This document shows, piece by piece, positions 49,201 to 58,987 of a DNA stretch of 64,000 nucleotides. Every line of letters starts with the position of its first letter. Positions within the stretch are counted from its first letter, which is position 1. The position numbers and the translations under genes were made by a program. The stretch comes from Dryas octopetala. Taxonomy: Eukaryota > Streptophyta > Magnoliopsida > Rosales > Rosaceae. The notes beneath the pieces were generated by a model. The model was not told where the DNA came from, made no database searches, and saw only the letters and a list, made by a program, of their open reading frames with translations. The stretch is from positions 5,905,825 through 5,969,824 of the forward strand of contig OY992836.1 of assembly GCA_963921425.1 (NCBI GenBank), read 5' to 3'.

Positions 49201-51632
49201 AGCTGCTTGCTTCCTCAGCATTCAATGCTGCATTGAATGCCCTATTAAATGCAAGGTTGGAAGGTTCAGGCAAACTGCCCCAGTAGTCATGAATGCAGGC
49301 CTGACATTCCCTCTGTCAGAAGATTTGTGTCAGGTGCTTTTAAGTGTGGCGGTTCGTCCCAGCGTGATCTTCCCGGGAATGGCGGCGGAGAGCCGAGCCG
49401 AGCCGATACAAGCACATGTTCTTATGCGTTGACATGAAGTCCATGTGTGGTCGGATCGGACATGAGATTCCAGACCGAGCTGATCCAGTAAACTGGGGTC
49501 TTTCCGAGCCCTAACTGGCCGACGCCAGAACTCGAAAAGAGACCATCCCCTGCACCGAGCCGAGCCGAACCGGGATGACCGTGGAAAGATGGACACTCGA
49601 TCCCTTGAAAGATCATCGGTTCGGCTCGGACCGAACATGGTGGGCCCGGCAGAGGAAATGTTGACCAGTGATGATGTGGAGGTCAAAGTTTGGCCACTGA
49701 GAGTCAACTCCGAGATGGATGTTGACCAGCCACGTGTCGAGCCGTGATTGGCTGTTCGGATCTATGTGGATTTTCCCAAAAACACTCATCAGCTCATTCA
49801 CTGTGTTTCTGAAATTCTAGAACACAAGTATTTCTATTTATTAATTTTTATGAGAGTGAGATTTGTATTTTTCTTGGTTTTGTTTCTGTTACTGCATCAA
49901 CAATTTTTATTTTTATTTTTCGGATTTGTTATTAGCAAAATGTTTGTAGAATTTAAAATTATGTTGACTAAAACTATGAAGCAAAGGAATAAGTTTTCTT
50001 ATTTATATTGCATGGTAGTCATTAGTATCCTATATTGGATTTGACAATAAAAGGCTAAATTAGTTATGAAACATGAGACGAAATGGAGATGTAGATTTCA
50101 CTTATTATGCATTTCTAATTTGAGCTATTATCAGGGGATACCTAACTGATCTTGATACTGGAGCAATTCAAGAAGTTTCTTTCACCAGAAGCAATGGGTA
50201 AGCAAGGTGTTATTGTGTTCACTTTCTACACCTGCTGGAACTGAAACATATTAATATGCACGTCATTAGGAATGTAGATCCACAATTGATTTGAATGTTG
50301 TCATCTTTTACATGGAAACAGTGATACAGTTGGACCAAGATCAGTGCACCGGAAAGCCTTACTCGAGGCTTTGGCAGATGAATTACCAGTTAATTCAATC
50401 CGTTTCTCTTCCAAAATCACTGCAATTGAGACCCAACAACATGAAGGATCATCCATTCCCATTATTCACATGGCAGATGGAACTATCTTCAAAGCAAAGG
50501 TAAACTTGTCCTAATACAGAACCCACAATCACATACATTGTCTCTAATTAGTTAAAGTTCTCTGTTCCTTCCTGTATTTTTCTGTTTTACTTAATTGGAT
50601 GTTTATGAATTATAGGTCTTGATAGGCTGTGATGGGGTGCACTCAGTGGTGGCACGCTGGTTAGGACTTGCTGAACCGGTCCATTCCGGTCGATCAGCTG
50701 TTCGTGGGTTAGCTGTGTTTCCTCAAGGCCATGGACTCAACAACCATGTGTATCAGTATGTAGGATCAGGCAGAAGGGCTGGTTTTGTTCCCCTCAATGA
50801 CAAAGAGATTTATTGGTTCTATAGTTGTATATCTCCCGCAAAAGGTTCAAACATCAAACCACAACCAATTTATCTAAACATGCTGCTCTAATAAGAACCA
50901 AACTTGTTACATCAGCATAGCTAATTATAAGCTGACTTGAGAAAATCTTGTGTAACAAATTTTGCACACATTCTATTATACCATATAACAAAAGCCAGAA
51001 ATTAAACAATACCAAGCTAAAAGATTATGCTCTATTACTGTAAATTTTATGTTACATTTTCTTTCATTGTAGGGGTACATGTGGAAGGAGACCCGGAAGC
51101 TATACAAAGAGAAGTGATTGAAAATTATGCCAAGGACCTGCCTCCTTTATACCTAGACATTGTGCATCACTCGGATCTTTCAACATTGACATGGGCTCCA
51201 CTGATGTTCAGGTATCCATGGCATGTAGTATTTGGGAACCTAGCCAAGCAAAACGTCACGGTGGCTGGGGATGCCATGCACCCCATGACACCTGATTTAG
51301 CACAGGGAGGTTGCTCAGCATTAGAAGATGCAGTGGTTTTAGCCAGACACATACAGACATCCTTTATACAAAATGGAGGAGTTGTACCAAAAGAGATGGC
51401 TAAGGCAATTGGAAAATATGTGGAAGAAAGAAGGTGGCGTGTCTCTGGGTTGATTATGGGGTCATATTTTTCAGGATGGGTGCAGCAGCCAGGAGCTGGC
51501 TGGGGTATGAAATTCTTGAGGGATACTATATTTTACAGGTTCCTTTACCCTAAAATTGTTAGATTTACACATTATGATTGTGGGAAGCTTTCTAGTGAAT
51601 CTCATTGTGGGGAACTGGACAAGATAAACTAG
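37253..51632 (+). CDS. FAD-dependent monooxygenase, MO1/MO2-like, copy 4, with a 12.7-kb first intron
   Basis: Exons 37253-37479, 50135-50197, 50322-50499, 50616-50844 and 51073-51632 join to 1257 nt, 418 aa, with unchanged GT-AG borders. Exon 1 has the GxGxxG FAD fold, exon 4 the CDGVHS motif, and exon 5 GDAMHPMTPDLAQGG and the long C-terminus CGKLSSESHCGELDKIN. Intron 1 (37480-50134, 12655 bp) holds the gypsy element. Removing the element and one CTCAT leaves 467 bp, exactly the length of intron 1 in copy 1. Coding capacity is therefore intact, but correct expression depends on splicing over a GC-rich 12-kb insert with its own promoters. One substitution of note is VQQPGAGW for VQQAGAGW near residue 370. 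Confidence 0.85.
37602..38670 (-). repeat. Gypsy 3' LTR (left)
   Basis: 1069 bp, TG...CA. Contains the LTR TATA box CTTTATATA (37964-37972, read on the minus strand) and a CCGAGCCGAGCCG-rich zone. Confidence 0.93.
38977..38983 (+). promoter_or_regulatory. TATA box of the antisense gene in the gypsy element
   Basis: TATAAAT on the + strand in a GC-rich setting, followed within 15 bp by a CT-rich run (TTTCTCTCTCTGCC) typical of plant 5' leaders. It lies 328 bp before the ATG at 39311. A GTAAGT at 39181 may start a 5'-UTR intron. Confidence 0.6.
39311..41705 (+). CDS. Antisense gene of the gypsy element: gypsy-type transposon domain (PF04195-like) plus coiled coil
   Basis: Runs opposite to the element's own gag-pol. 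Exons 39311-40304, 40372-40952 and 41025-41705 join in phase to 2256 nt, 751 aa. Both introns are short (67 and 72 bp) with GT-AG borders and T-rich 3' ends. The first 160 residues are acidic and low in complexity. Residues about 185-300 (KGWVTMYPEMFEKGVRLPLH, then PFLQDWLAMIGAAPHQLNPN and RYFFVSGDWEFA) match the 'putative gypsy type transposon' domain (Pfam PF04195) known from antisense ORFs of Tat/Ogre elements. Residues 540-630 are a Lys/Glu/Leu-rich coiled coil, and the tail is acidic and Pro-rich. Its function is unknown. Intron 2 is a multiple of three without stops, so it could be retained. Start chosen as the first ATG of the open frame. Confidence 0.8.
41706..42261. other. Spacer between the antisense gene and the 71-bp repeats
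   Basis: AT-rich with scattered GGCTCGGCATGC words. Probably the 3' end of the antisense transcript. No gene. Confidence 0.5.
42262..42545. repeat. Four tandem 71-bp repeats in the gypsy 3' region
   Basis: Units start at 42262, 42333, 42404 and 42475 with TTTATAGACCTGATGAGTCT. Each contains GCCGAGCATCGGGCC and GGCGCGCC. The outer two are more diverged than the middle two. They lie between pol and the antisense gene. Confidence 0.95.
42719..46291 (-). CDS. Gypsy pol: RT, RNase H, second RNase H, integrase
   Basis: 1190-codon open frame. RT around residues 190-370 with NNGKWRMCVDFTDLNRACPK and YVDD near 325. A normal gypsy RNase H follows (about 470-560), then a second, archaeal-like RNase H starting WTLYVDGSSN near 620 and ending AENCRADALARLAS, a hallmark of the Tat clade. 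Integrase: HHCC finger (EIHEGICGNHSGG...CIKCQQF, about 850-890), core Asp in WGLDLIGP and IADNGKQFD (about 973), Glu in GQVEAINK (about 1013), and a C-terminal domain ending at 42719. It copies the element RNA and integrates the DNA. All catalytic motifs look intact. The frame lacks its own protease, which lies upstream in another frame. Confidence 0.92.
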   Translation of the reverse strand: MTYFIVVKRPSAYNIILGRPALVDLDCIVHYANLLIKCPVGDDCIVIQGDQCSARSCYAASIKQKGQLPNSQELDSIADSGRWPRAKTFDFTSEPNPDTRPLPVEAWEEVPISAETPDRLVRVGTQISPEQRSAVIDFLRANAEVFAWSYDDMPGISSDVITHRLNTDPGCKPVRQKRRSYDPVRYAAMADEVTKLQNNGFIREVNYPDWLANVVMVKKNNGKWRMCVDFTDLNRACPKDSFPLPRIDQLVDATAGHQLLSFMDAYSGYNQILMHKSDQEGTSFITDRGMYCYKVMPFGLKNAEATYQRLVNHMFRSSIGKSVEVYVDDMLVKSIKADDHVRDLSDMFGVLKEYQMQLNPAKYVFGFRSGKFLGYLVSQRGIEANPEKIRALIDMKSPRTCKEIQSLTGRVAALNRFISKSTDRCLHFFKALRGAGKNIEWTPQCEQAFQDLKRHMGEPPILSKPEEGEELFLYLSVSDSALSSVLVREVGGVQHPVFYTSRTLADAETRYPRFEKMALALVSSARKLRPYFQAHSIVVLTDQPLRQILAKPETSGRLIKWSIELGEFDIIYRPRTAIKGQAMSDFICESTTSTEDPPRTDAMPTASDPNTINERGQVDLLTWTLYVDGSSNAMGSGAGLVLISPEQVVMEYALRFKFQASNNEAEYEALIAGLRLAKELGATKLNIFSDSQLIVNQILGEYETREPSMTAYLEKTRLLFGNFHEYKISQIPRAENCRADALARLASATDTGSARHVPVEILDRPSTAENEVTVMQTEAEPNWMTPIITYLVSGILPPERDKARLIKTRSARFSMIDGQLYKRSFSLPYLRCVTPQEGQDVLREIHEGICGNHSGGRALAYKTIRQGYFWPMLNKDADHLSRACIKCQQFAAVPHQPPQLLTSISSPWPFAQWGLDLIGPMPKAKGQVTMAVVAVDYFTKWAEAEPLATTTAERMETFVWKNIICRFGMPHTIIADNGKQFDCKKFRSFCSRLNINLRFTAPYHPQSNGQVEAINKIIKKTLKTKLDNAKGNWPELLPEVLWSYRTSYRNSTKETPYALAFGTDAVVPVEMGTPSFRTGTYNPETNDTGLRLGLDIIEERRTDANLYRAAYQQRIAKYYNQRVRPRSFGLGSLVMKKNPLAVKESSFDPNWTGPYRITGIVKPGTYNLATLAGKPLKHSWNAEHLKTYYQ
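46345..48656 (-). pseudogene. Gypsy gag-protease, frameshifted
   Basis: Gag starts MTTIFRDTSSSSGASQ at 48656 (an in-frame ATG at 48704 is possible). It includes a coiled coil (about 48400-48530) and the capsid core ...CRIFPSTLKGSARGWFRTLQ. Near 47475 a one-base loss changes the frame. The continuation (from the frame open at 47550) reads DLRRAFLARYRVVSERLYNL, then the zinc knuckle-like CKYHSNHGHVTGDC and the protease RSFVDGGSSVNIL, ending at 46345. A second one-base change near 46358 separates protease from pol (GGEVFQP-stop versus VSALGHIYLPLSLGKGP in the pol frame). Either both are mutations, or one is a programmed shift; the first is almost certainly damage or a sequencing error. Confidence 0.8.
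48722..48740 (-). other. Gypsy primer-binding site
   Basis: Minus strand GATTGGCGCCGTCTGTGGG directly after the end of the 5' LTR. TGGCGCC is the tRNA 3'-end complement used by many Tat and Athila elements. Confidence 0.8.
48740..49784 (-). repeat. Gypsy 5' LTR (right)
   Basis: 1045 bp. The TATA box on the minus strand (49102-49110) should drive the element transcript leftward. Confidence 0.93.
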
Positions 51633-51871
51633 ATTCCCTCCTCTCGATCGGGAATTAATAATTGACTCGCCTCCCCACCTTCCCAAGCAACTAAAGAAAA
51701 CAGGAATGTGCAAGCGAAAATGGGCAATACTATTCAGTAGAAGCCAACAAGCCTAGTGTATTACTATGCATGCATGCTGATTCTTCTCCTAAATGCTGAG
51801 CTCAAGTGGGATCAGGGTTATGAAAATGAATGGATCAAGTTTATTAATTTGCTTAGTCTAATATTTGTATC
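51633..51871 (+). other. 3' flank of copy 4
   Basis: Nearly identical to 3639-3877. Presumed 3' UTR. Confidence 0.5.
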
Positions 51872-52393
51872 TGTTAGACAAGGAATCCTTGCAGCCCAAG
51901 ATTAGTGTAGGGTTATCCTAGTTTGTATACATTTGTATTACTTGTTTACCAAGATTTGTTCTTTAAGGTTTACACGTTTGTACTTGTATAAATGGCCCTT
52001 TAACATAATCAATAAAGTCAAGCAATTGCATAATTCTACATGGTATCAGAGGTTCTCACGAACTAACGTGGGTTTTCTCTTCTTCTCTTTTCTTTTCCAA
52101 ACCCTAACCTACTCGAGTTTCCCTTACCTTTTTCTCACCAAATTCGACTTTGCAATGGCTCCCTCCATTACTGCCACCAGCTCCTCCTCCTCTTCCTCTA
52201 CCTTACCCGGTCCCAGTGTCACTACTTTCCTCAAATTATATATATCTAAGACAAATTATCTCCTTTGGGTTAGTCAGATGAAACCTTTCCTCATTGGCCA
52301 AGATTTGTTCCTTGATCGAGGTTTACACGTTTGTACTTGTATAAATAGCCCTTTAACATAATCAATAAAGTCAAGCAATTACATAATTCTACA
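51872..52393 (+). mobile_element. Internally deleted mini-copia, second copy
   Basis: Same structure and length (522 bp) as 3878-4399: LTR, primer site TGGTATCAGAG, about 55 gag codons, then the LTR end. Inherited with the unit. Confidence 0.8.
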
Positions 52394-52544
52394 GCATCTT
52401 TTTAGTTTGTACTAATTAAAAAATTTGTTGTAGAAATGAGAGTAGACCCCATGTTTTGACCTGGTCAAAGTTGCTTATCATCATATGCTAAGTGGATGTA
52501 ACTAATCTTTAATAAACTCCACTTGCACTAATTAAAGATTTTAT

Positions 52545-52960
52545 TATTCATAAAATATCGGCTTTGCCACGATATTGGGTTTAATAATATCGGCTTTGCC
52601 ACGTGTTACATCGAGTGCGTGTTCCAAGGTGGATCAGCGGGAGTGACATGGCGAGACATAATTGGTGATGCAGGCGGAGACAAGAGTGGAGCAGAAGGCC
52701 TATTATCGAATTGTGGGGCAGATGTGGGTTGTGGCTGTTCACTGGCAGCAGTGGGCTGCGGAGACACAAGAGCAGAATTGGGCTGGCGCAGAGAAGAAGA
52801 AGGTCCACTTGGGCCAGAAGGTGGAACCGGGCTAGTCTAAGAAGACACATCTGGGCTGGGGTATAAGGGTGATGCTGGGTTAGGCGCTGGGACCGAAACA
52901 GATGTAGACCCAGTCCGGCCTAGTGAGAGAGGAAAAGAAAGATCCGATATGTGGAAGAAG
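52545..52960 (-). pseudogene. Copia pol fragment (integrase-RT linker), second copy
   Basis: Same relic as 4550-4960. One base is lost after the ACGTGTTAC near 52605 relative to unit 1, so the THSMVTRGK frame is broken here. About 183 bp that follow (52919-53101) are missing from unit 1. Confidence 0.65.
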
Positions 52961-53101
52961 CTGGCCGAGAACCCATGATAGCCGAATGAAAAACTGTGAA
53001 CTGGAGGCTAAGTTTTGATACTGCTAGGGATGAGAAAAAGAAAAGAAGCTCTGGTGTTTTTCTTTTTTAGGGACGACCCACTTGGGCCAGGAGGGCTAAA
53101 G

Positions 53102-54562
53102 CCCCCCTATCTTTTTTCTTTTTTTTGCTTACATTTAATTAGGGGTGGGCACGGTCCACTACAGTCCAGTGCTCACCCCAAACTGCATATTGGACTGTAT
53201 AATTAATCTAGTCCAGTCCAGTATTATAGAACTGAAATTTTTGGCTCAAAACTGGACCAAACTGAACTAGAACAGTTCCAGTTCAGTCCAGTTTACTGTT
53301 TCGGACTGGGCCTTAGCCCAATTAAATTTTTGGGCCACAAAAATTTTAAAACATGTTTTTTTTTTTTTTTTAACAACAAATCACAACAAGTTTTCCATAT
53401 ATGAAGTTATAATTATATACCACATTTAGCAATCATGAGGATGATTTTTCAACTCAAAATTGCACTTATAACATCAGAAACAGAAGGATCATACATTCAT
53501 TCTTCATTTACAACTCACAAGACAAGAAGAACCAGTACAATTTTATTCATTTACTAACATAGAAGAATTCCAACAAAGTACACTTCATCATCTTCTCACC
53601 TTCAGAATTCATGCAGTATTCCACATCATGTACTTCAGTACAATGCAAAGGGAAAAAAAAAACAAGGAAAAGATTCATCCAGTCACAACCAACCAGATGA
53701 TTGGTAATCCATCCACCTAAACCATCAATTTGTACAGCTGACACCTTAGAACCATGAGTGCTTCATCTGAAATGGGTATCATATAAGAAGACTTCTTATG
53801 GGGAAAAAATATAGACCCAGGCCTGATGAGCACTATTTATTAGGTATCATCTAAAAAATATTTCTAAAGAAATAAGGGAAATTCCTAAAGGTTGATAAGC
53901 ACTGCAAGTCTGCAACAGTAGTGGATTTCATCCAAAAAGAATCTTTGTAAAGAATTGAATGAGTGTTGTATCTAAAAGGGTATGATCTAAAACCAAGAAT
54001 GAAACAACAACCTAAGCATGAGACCAATGTGACTGAATTGGGTATCAAGAAACGAATCTAAATGTATGAAAAATTCAAACCCAAGAATGATGAATGCTTA
54101 TTTGGGCCATCTACATGATCCTGTAGTAACAGTCGCCTCCATTGAGAAGGAATTGATAGGCTTTGTCACAATGGCACCTGAAGTGAATGACCAAGCTGTC
54201 ATCCTTCTTCTCCACATTTACAAATTCCTCTCACAGTTAACCTGCAACAACAACAACAACAATGAAATGTTTACTTTATGATCATTAAGTATTTCATGGT
54301 TGACATCAAATTTCCAAATTAAAGAATCTGAAAATACGAAAATCACTGCTTGCTTTGATGGGTTGTTTAGAAAATGCATGAAAAATGTAGGACAAATCAA
54401 ATTTTCCATCTTGGGGTTCGATTATTTCAGACCCAAGAAAAAAAACTCAGCATATTTGATTTTCTTGGAACCCAAACAGAGAATTATGAGCAGAACAAGC
54501 TGGATGAGGGAAAAGTTAATACTGAGCCCATCTCAACGTCATGTTCATCATGCCCAACATGC
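53102..54562. other. Second copy of the unassigned stretch
   Basis: Corresponds to 4940-6405. Includes the hAT-like fragment (53143-53340) and a shorter CAA run (54244-54262). No gene recognised. Confidence 0.4.
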
Positions 54563-55286
54563 TCTCACTACAAGAAATGTGAGCAAACACTACAACAAAA
54601 ATGTCGATAGATATCAGTCGTGGACTGATATCTATTTGGGTAGCCGCCTGATATAGCGCGTCGTGATATCTAATGTTCACATTTTAGATATCAGTTTTAA
54701 ACTGATATGTAAACATTGTTTATATATCATATTTGATATTATTACTGATATCTATAAAATCTGAATATCAATAGTTCTGATCAATACATATCGTATTTGA
54801 GGTAGAATATGATATAAAACCATGATATCAATATCAGGTTTGAGGTAGAATATGATTTAAAATCTTGGTATCAATATTAGGTATATGATAAAATCTGATA
54901 TGTAATCTCAATATCAATATCAGGTATGAAACATACTCTGATATCTAAATATTGTTTATATATCAGGTCTGAGAGAGAATCTGATATCAAAATGACATAA
55001 TATTTCAGTTTTTAGACAAAAAATGATTTGGAATGTATGATATATATTAGTTTTTTTTTCACCTAAAAAGGATATCAATGAATTAAATACAATTGTGCCT
55101 GTATTTTGAAATGGCCTGAAATTTTTGCAAGTATAAAATCTTTCATTCCCATATATTTCATATTTTAAGCACCAATAACATTTAAAGTACCCAAAAAGGG
55201 ATTACAATATAATATCCAACAAGTAGTTCCAACAAGTGATGTTTCTTAGTTGTCCTTTTGTTTTTTAAGAAATGCAAATTACTTAC

Positions 55287-55510
55287 AGAGGACCTTCCTT
55301 TAGCTTACTGAGTAGCCCATCCTATACGAGTGCATCCACACCAACTGCTGAAATGGCGGAATTCTCTTCATTTGCAATCAAGACAACCACCACATGCAGT
55401 TGACTTCAATTTTGGCTTTGTCTCCCCCAGCCTTCTCATGAGCTCAGTTACAAGTTCAACATGCCCCAAGCAATCAACTAGTAGTTCCACGACCACAAAG
55501 TTTATCCCCA
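55287..55510 (-). pseudogene. Captured acetylornithine deacetylase-like exon
   Basis: On the minus strand, in shifting frames: GDKLCGRGTTS, then DCLGHVELVTELMRRLGETK, then VVVVLIANEENSAISAVGVD and LLSKLKEGPL followed by a GTAAGT splice donor. The order and wording match, from memory, the catalytic-core exon of plant acetylornithine deacetylase-like M20 peptidases (GRGTTDCLGHVALVTELM... EENSSIPGVGVD...). At least two frameshifts and one stop (VGVDALV-stop), so it is non-coding. Confidence 0.6.
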
Positions 55511-57659
55511 TCGATACTCAATGAGAATGGATCAAATTCCTGCAATTCCAATAAACATATGCACAATGAATCATCATTAACTACCAAAATGACAAAAAAA
55601 ATATCATTATTATATTTTAACTATAGCCCACTAGTGTTATGTACACAATGTGAATTACATGATCAAGCTCCTGTAATGAAAATCTAAACCATCATTGGAT
55701 ATGGAACAATCAGAGAAATTCAATACCTTGGCTTTGAACGGAAAGTAAATTAATAAGCCACAGTGATGTTGATTTTATGGTTGGCTTCAAATACTGTCAA
55801 ACAATATAGCATGAATAAAAATGCTCATCAGTTTGTTGCCCCTCAGAAATAAAACTAAAAAAATCACTTTTGTAGGGATGAAAGTAGACTATAAAGGCAA
55901 GATCTTTGCACTTTCTTTGCAGCAAGCCTATTAGTGACATGCAAGGAGCACTGGAAATATAAAAGACCTATTTAATCACTCTTAAGTTGGAAAAAGCCTA
56001 TGCACTAAGAAGGTCAGAGAAATTATTTGACGTTGTTTGCAGCCATAAACTATGCAGAGAAGGTTATGGTAAGGATCATAGTGAGTACCTGAAAAGAGAG
56101 AAGGAATCGGACCAACAACAGGTATGAGCTCAGTCTGCAATATAAAGTTAAACCCTGCAAGAACCAAAAACCAGAAACCAAAACCATATTTTGTTTTAAT
56201 TTCCATAAACCTATACCCTGCAAGAAATCGAAGTTCTCTCTGCCTATAACCCTAATTCCAAAATCAAACCCCAGTTCCCATAAATAAACACTACAAGAAA
56301 TTAGGGCATTAGTGACGAACAGTTTAGGACTGTTGTAAACGGTGATATGAAACTTTTTTTATCTAATTAATTAAATTTATAGAGATGCATATTGCCAGAC
56401 AATATATGTATAAATATAATGCAACAATGTCACAATATATAAATATAACTTTTCTTTGTAATCTTTATCGCTTTGAGCATTCTATATAACTCATGCATAT
56501 ATACTTGAATAAGAATCATAAGATCTAGAAGAAAAGCACTCAACTTACAAGTTGGTTATGAAAGACAAACTAAGAATTGGAGCACTTTCTAGTTGCTATA
56601 TGTATATAAATTTATGATCAAAGAATGTAGAGGTACATTAGCTCCAGCTAGATTAATAGCTAGCTAGCATTACCTTCTTTTGGATTAACACAGGGAACTA
56701 ACACTATGATTTTCACTTTTTCTTTCCCTCTACATTCATGTGTAGTGAAATGAATTAGAGTTCTTGTTTTTAGCATAAATAAATTAGAGTACATGTTATT
56801 TACTTGTTCTAGTGTAAAAAAGATAAAAAAAATCAAAGAGAGCTACAAGAAATCTTACAAAAACTTTAAAAGCAGAGTAATGAGCATGCATCCCATATAT
56901 GCAGCACTTGGTGAACAATCAACCATTTCAGCCATTAGAAAAATACAATATAAATAGAAGACAACATAGCTGGATAACAAATATCATATTAGAAACCACA
57001 AAGGGATATATTTGCAAGCACATCATTAGTCATGACACATGTACGTAATTGGGAGTTCCAAAGCGCGCACCTGCACAAAAAATAGATAAAACAATAGCTT
57101 TATACAAAACACACCAATTTAGGATAAAGGTTAAATAATAGAAGCATACGGAACTTATAACCACCACATATAACAAATACTAGTGAAAGAATAACAGAAA
57201 ACAAAAATCAAACCACCAAAAGCCAGAAAAAGAAAACAATCGTTTATTCCTTTACCTAAGTTGGTGGATCAATGGTGAGTCAAGGTGGAGGATGGGCACG
57301 GTGGTGGGCAAGAGCTGGTGGCTCAATGATAGGCTGCAAAAAACACAAAAATTTATATTAAAAAAACACATAAATTAATTAAAAGTATACATTTGTACCC
57401 TGTTTAAATTAATTAAATAAGCTATACAAACACACACACACACACCCGTACTCTGTTAAGCCAACCTCTTAAATGAATCCTTGAAATCGATCTCTCAGCT
57501 CAGAACCACAATCTATTCACCTACAAAACCAAAGTATAAAATCAAGAGCGAATTCATAGAGAAAGAAATCAGATATTCAACAAAAAAAAAAAAAAAAAAA
57601 AAAACCCTAAACGGGATCGAAGACGGAGTTGCAGGCTGAGGCTTCATGAAGCTCAATGA

Positions 57660-58075
57660 AGTCTTAGGCGACTCAATGTTAGGGTTCACCAAGGTGAAGT
57701 TGCCGTCATACGCCGCCTCTTTCGCCGTAAAATAACTGGAGAAGTCGCGGCTTTGTAGCCTTCAAACTGCTGTCGTGCATGGCTGTCAAGGCAAGTGAAG
57801 GCCATGGATAGACACATATCGACGAGAGGAACCCATTGTGGCCGGATTTGGGCCGCGACGCCGTCGGGATTAGAAGATCGTCGGAGAAGACCATCGGGTC
57901 TGTGTGGCTCGATTCTGGTTTCTGGCTTGGTTTCAGGGCTAGTGAAGTACAAGGAAAGAGAGAGGAGAAGGAAAGGAAGAGAGTGGTGGTCATCTCGCCG
58001 GCCACACTCGCCGGACTGCGAGAAGGAGAAGAGATCGAGTTCACAGGGGGAGAGAGAGAGAGAGAGGGTTAGTGT
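57660..58075. other. GC-richer stretch in the CACTA element, unidentified
   Basis: Overlapping open frames exist on both strands (for example 57706-58044 minus, 57795-58079 plus). The minus-strand frame starts MNSISSPSRSPASVAGEMTT just upstream of a CT-rich tract, as a captured first exon might. No homology recognised. Confidence 0.35.
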
Positions 58076-58618
58076 CTAACAGTTTGTTTGTGGGTTTGTG
58101 GGTGTGTGTGTGTTTTGGGTTTGTGGATTTGTGGATTTGTGTCTGAGCTTTATCAGGGTTAGTGTATAAAGAAAAATTAAAACATTAGATATCAGGTGAT
58201 TTGGGTGGTAGGAAAAAAAACTTATAAGTAGTGTGTTAAGATATCAGTTGACAGTCTAAACTGATGTTTTACAAAATTTTAGAAAAAGGGAAAATATTAT
58301 ATATCAGATGAAAAAAAACATGTGATTTCTATTAGAGTTTAGATATTAGCAAAGAAATTAACTGATATTATAACTTTTACAATATCAGTTTTTTCAAATC
58401 TGATATAAAAGAGGTGATATCTATTGATATTTTTCTTGTAGTGAAAGCCTACCATTGATTGGTTGTTATAAAAAGGGTGGCAATTGGGAACTTTAGTCTA
58501 TATTGCCCAATTGCCACATATTTTTGTTAAAATCAAGACACTTTAGTCTTTATTTCTTAATTATCACCCCTTTTATAGCAACCAATAAAAATGAGTTTTG
58601 CTCATATTTTTTATAGTG

Positions 58619-58987
58619 TCTCCTCGTCCAGCTGAGCCCATCCTTAATGAGCTCATCTTGGCACTCATCCTTGGGATGTGATGTTTTGTCCGATGTGCTC
58701 TAAAACGATTCTGGTGGGACTAAATAACCAAGATGGTGGACAAAAACAACTATCAAAATGGCCAAGACCAACAAGTGGCGGTAGTAGCAACAAGACCGAC
58801 GTCTCCTCATCCTGAGAGGCGTACTAGTAATTCCAGGATGGCGGCTCACGCAAGAGGTCCTGTTAGAAAGACTCTTGCTCCTACTCCCCTTTTTCAATTG
58901 GGCACCAGAGTCATAACCAAAGACTACAACACCTCCAGGAATAGTACATGTTTTTCAACCAATGTGAAAAAGATAAACCAATTTCCA
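58619..58987. other. Second copy of 6603-6985
   Basis: Nearly identical to unit 1. The short + strand frame (58733) continues differently here because of a small deletion, arguing against a real gene. Confidence 0.4.

Larger units (their letters stand above)
37602..49784 (-). mobile_element. Ty3/gypsy, Tat-clade retrotransposon, 12183 bp
   Basis: The LTRs are 48740-49784 (5' for the minus-strand element, 1045 bp) and 37602-38670 (3', 1069 bp). They differ by a 24-bp indel and about three substitutions by eye. Exact 5-bp duplication CTCAT (37597-37601, 49785-49789). The primer site is GATTGGCGCCGTCTGTGGG (minus strand, 48722-48740), a Tat/Athila-type site. A purine-rich tract (TGGGGGACTCC on the minus strand) adjoins the 3' LTR. 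Order: gag-protease, RT, RNase H, second RNase H, integrase, tandem repeats, an antisense gene, 3' LTR. Much more GC-rich than its surroundings. Confidence 0.95.
54588..58443. mobile_element. Non-autonomous CACTA element, 3856 bp, with captured gene sequence
   Basis: Termini CACTACAACAAAAATGTCGA and, inverted, CACTACAAGAAAAATATCAA. 3-bp duplication AAA (54585-54587, 58444-58446). Subterminal regions (54600-55020, 58180-58440) are packed with TGATATC/GATATCA words. No transposase seen. The interior holds an acetylornithine deacetylase-like fragment, a nested CACTA-like end at 56292 (CACTACAAGAAATTAGGGCA) without a clear partner, and a GC-richer 5'-exon-like stretch at 57660-58060. Confidence 0.85.
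54566..58618. mobile_element. CACTA MITE split by a second CACTA element
   Basis: Left part 54566-54587 and right part 58447-58618 together equal the 6409-6602 MITE. Outer duplication TCT is kept (54563-54565, 58619-58621). The insert is at 54588-58443. Confidence 0.88.
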
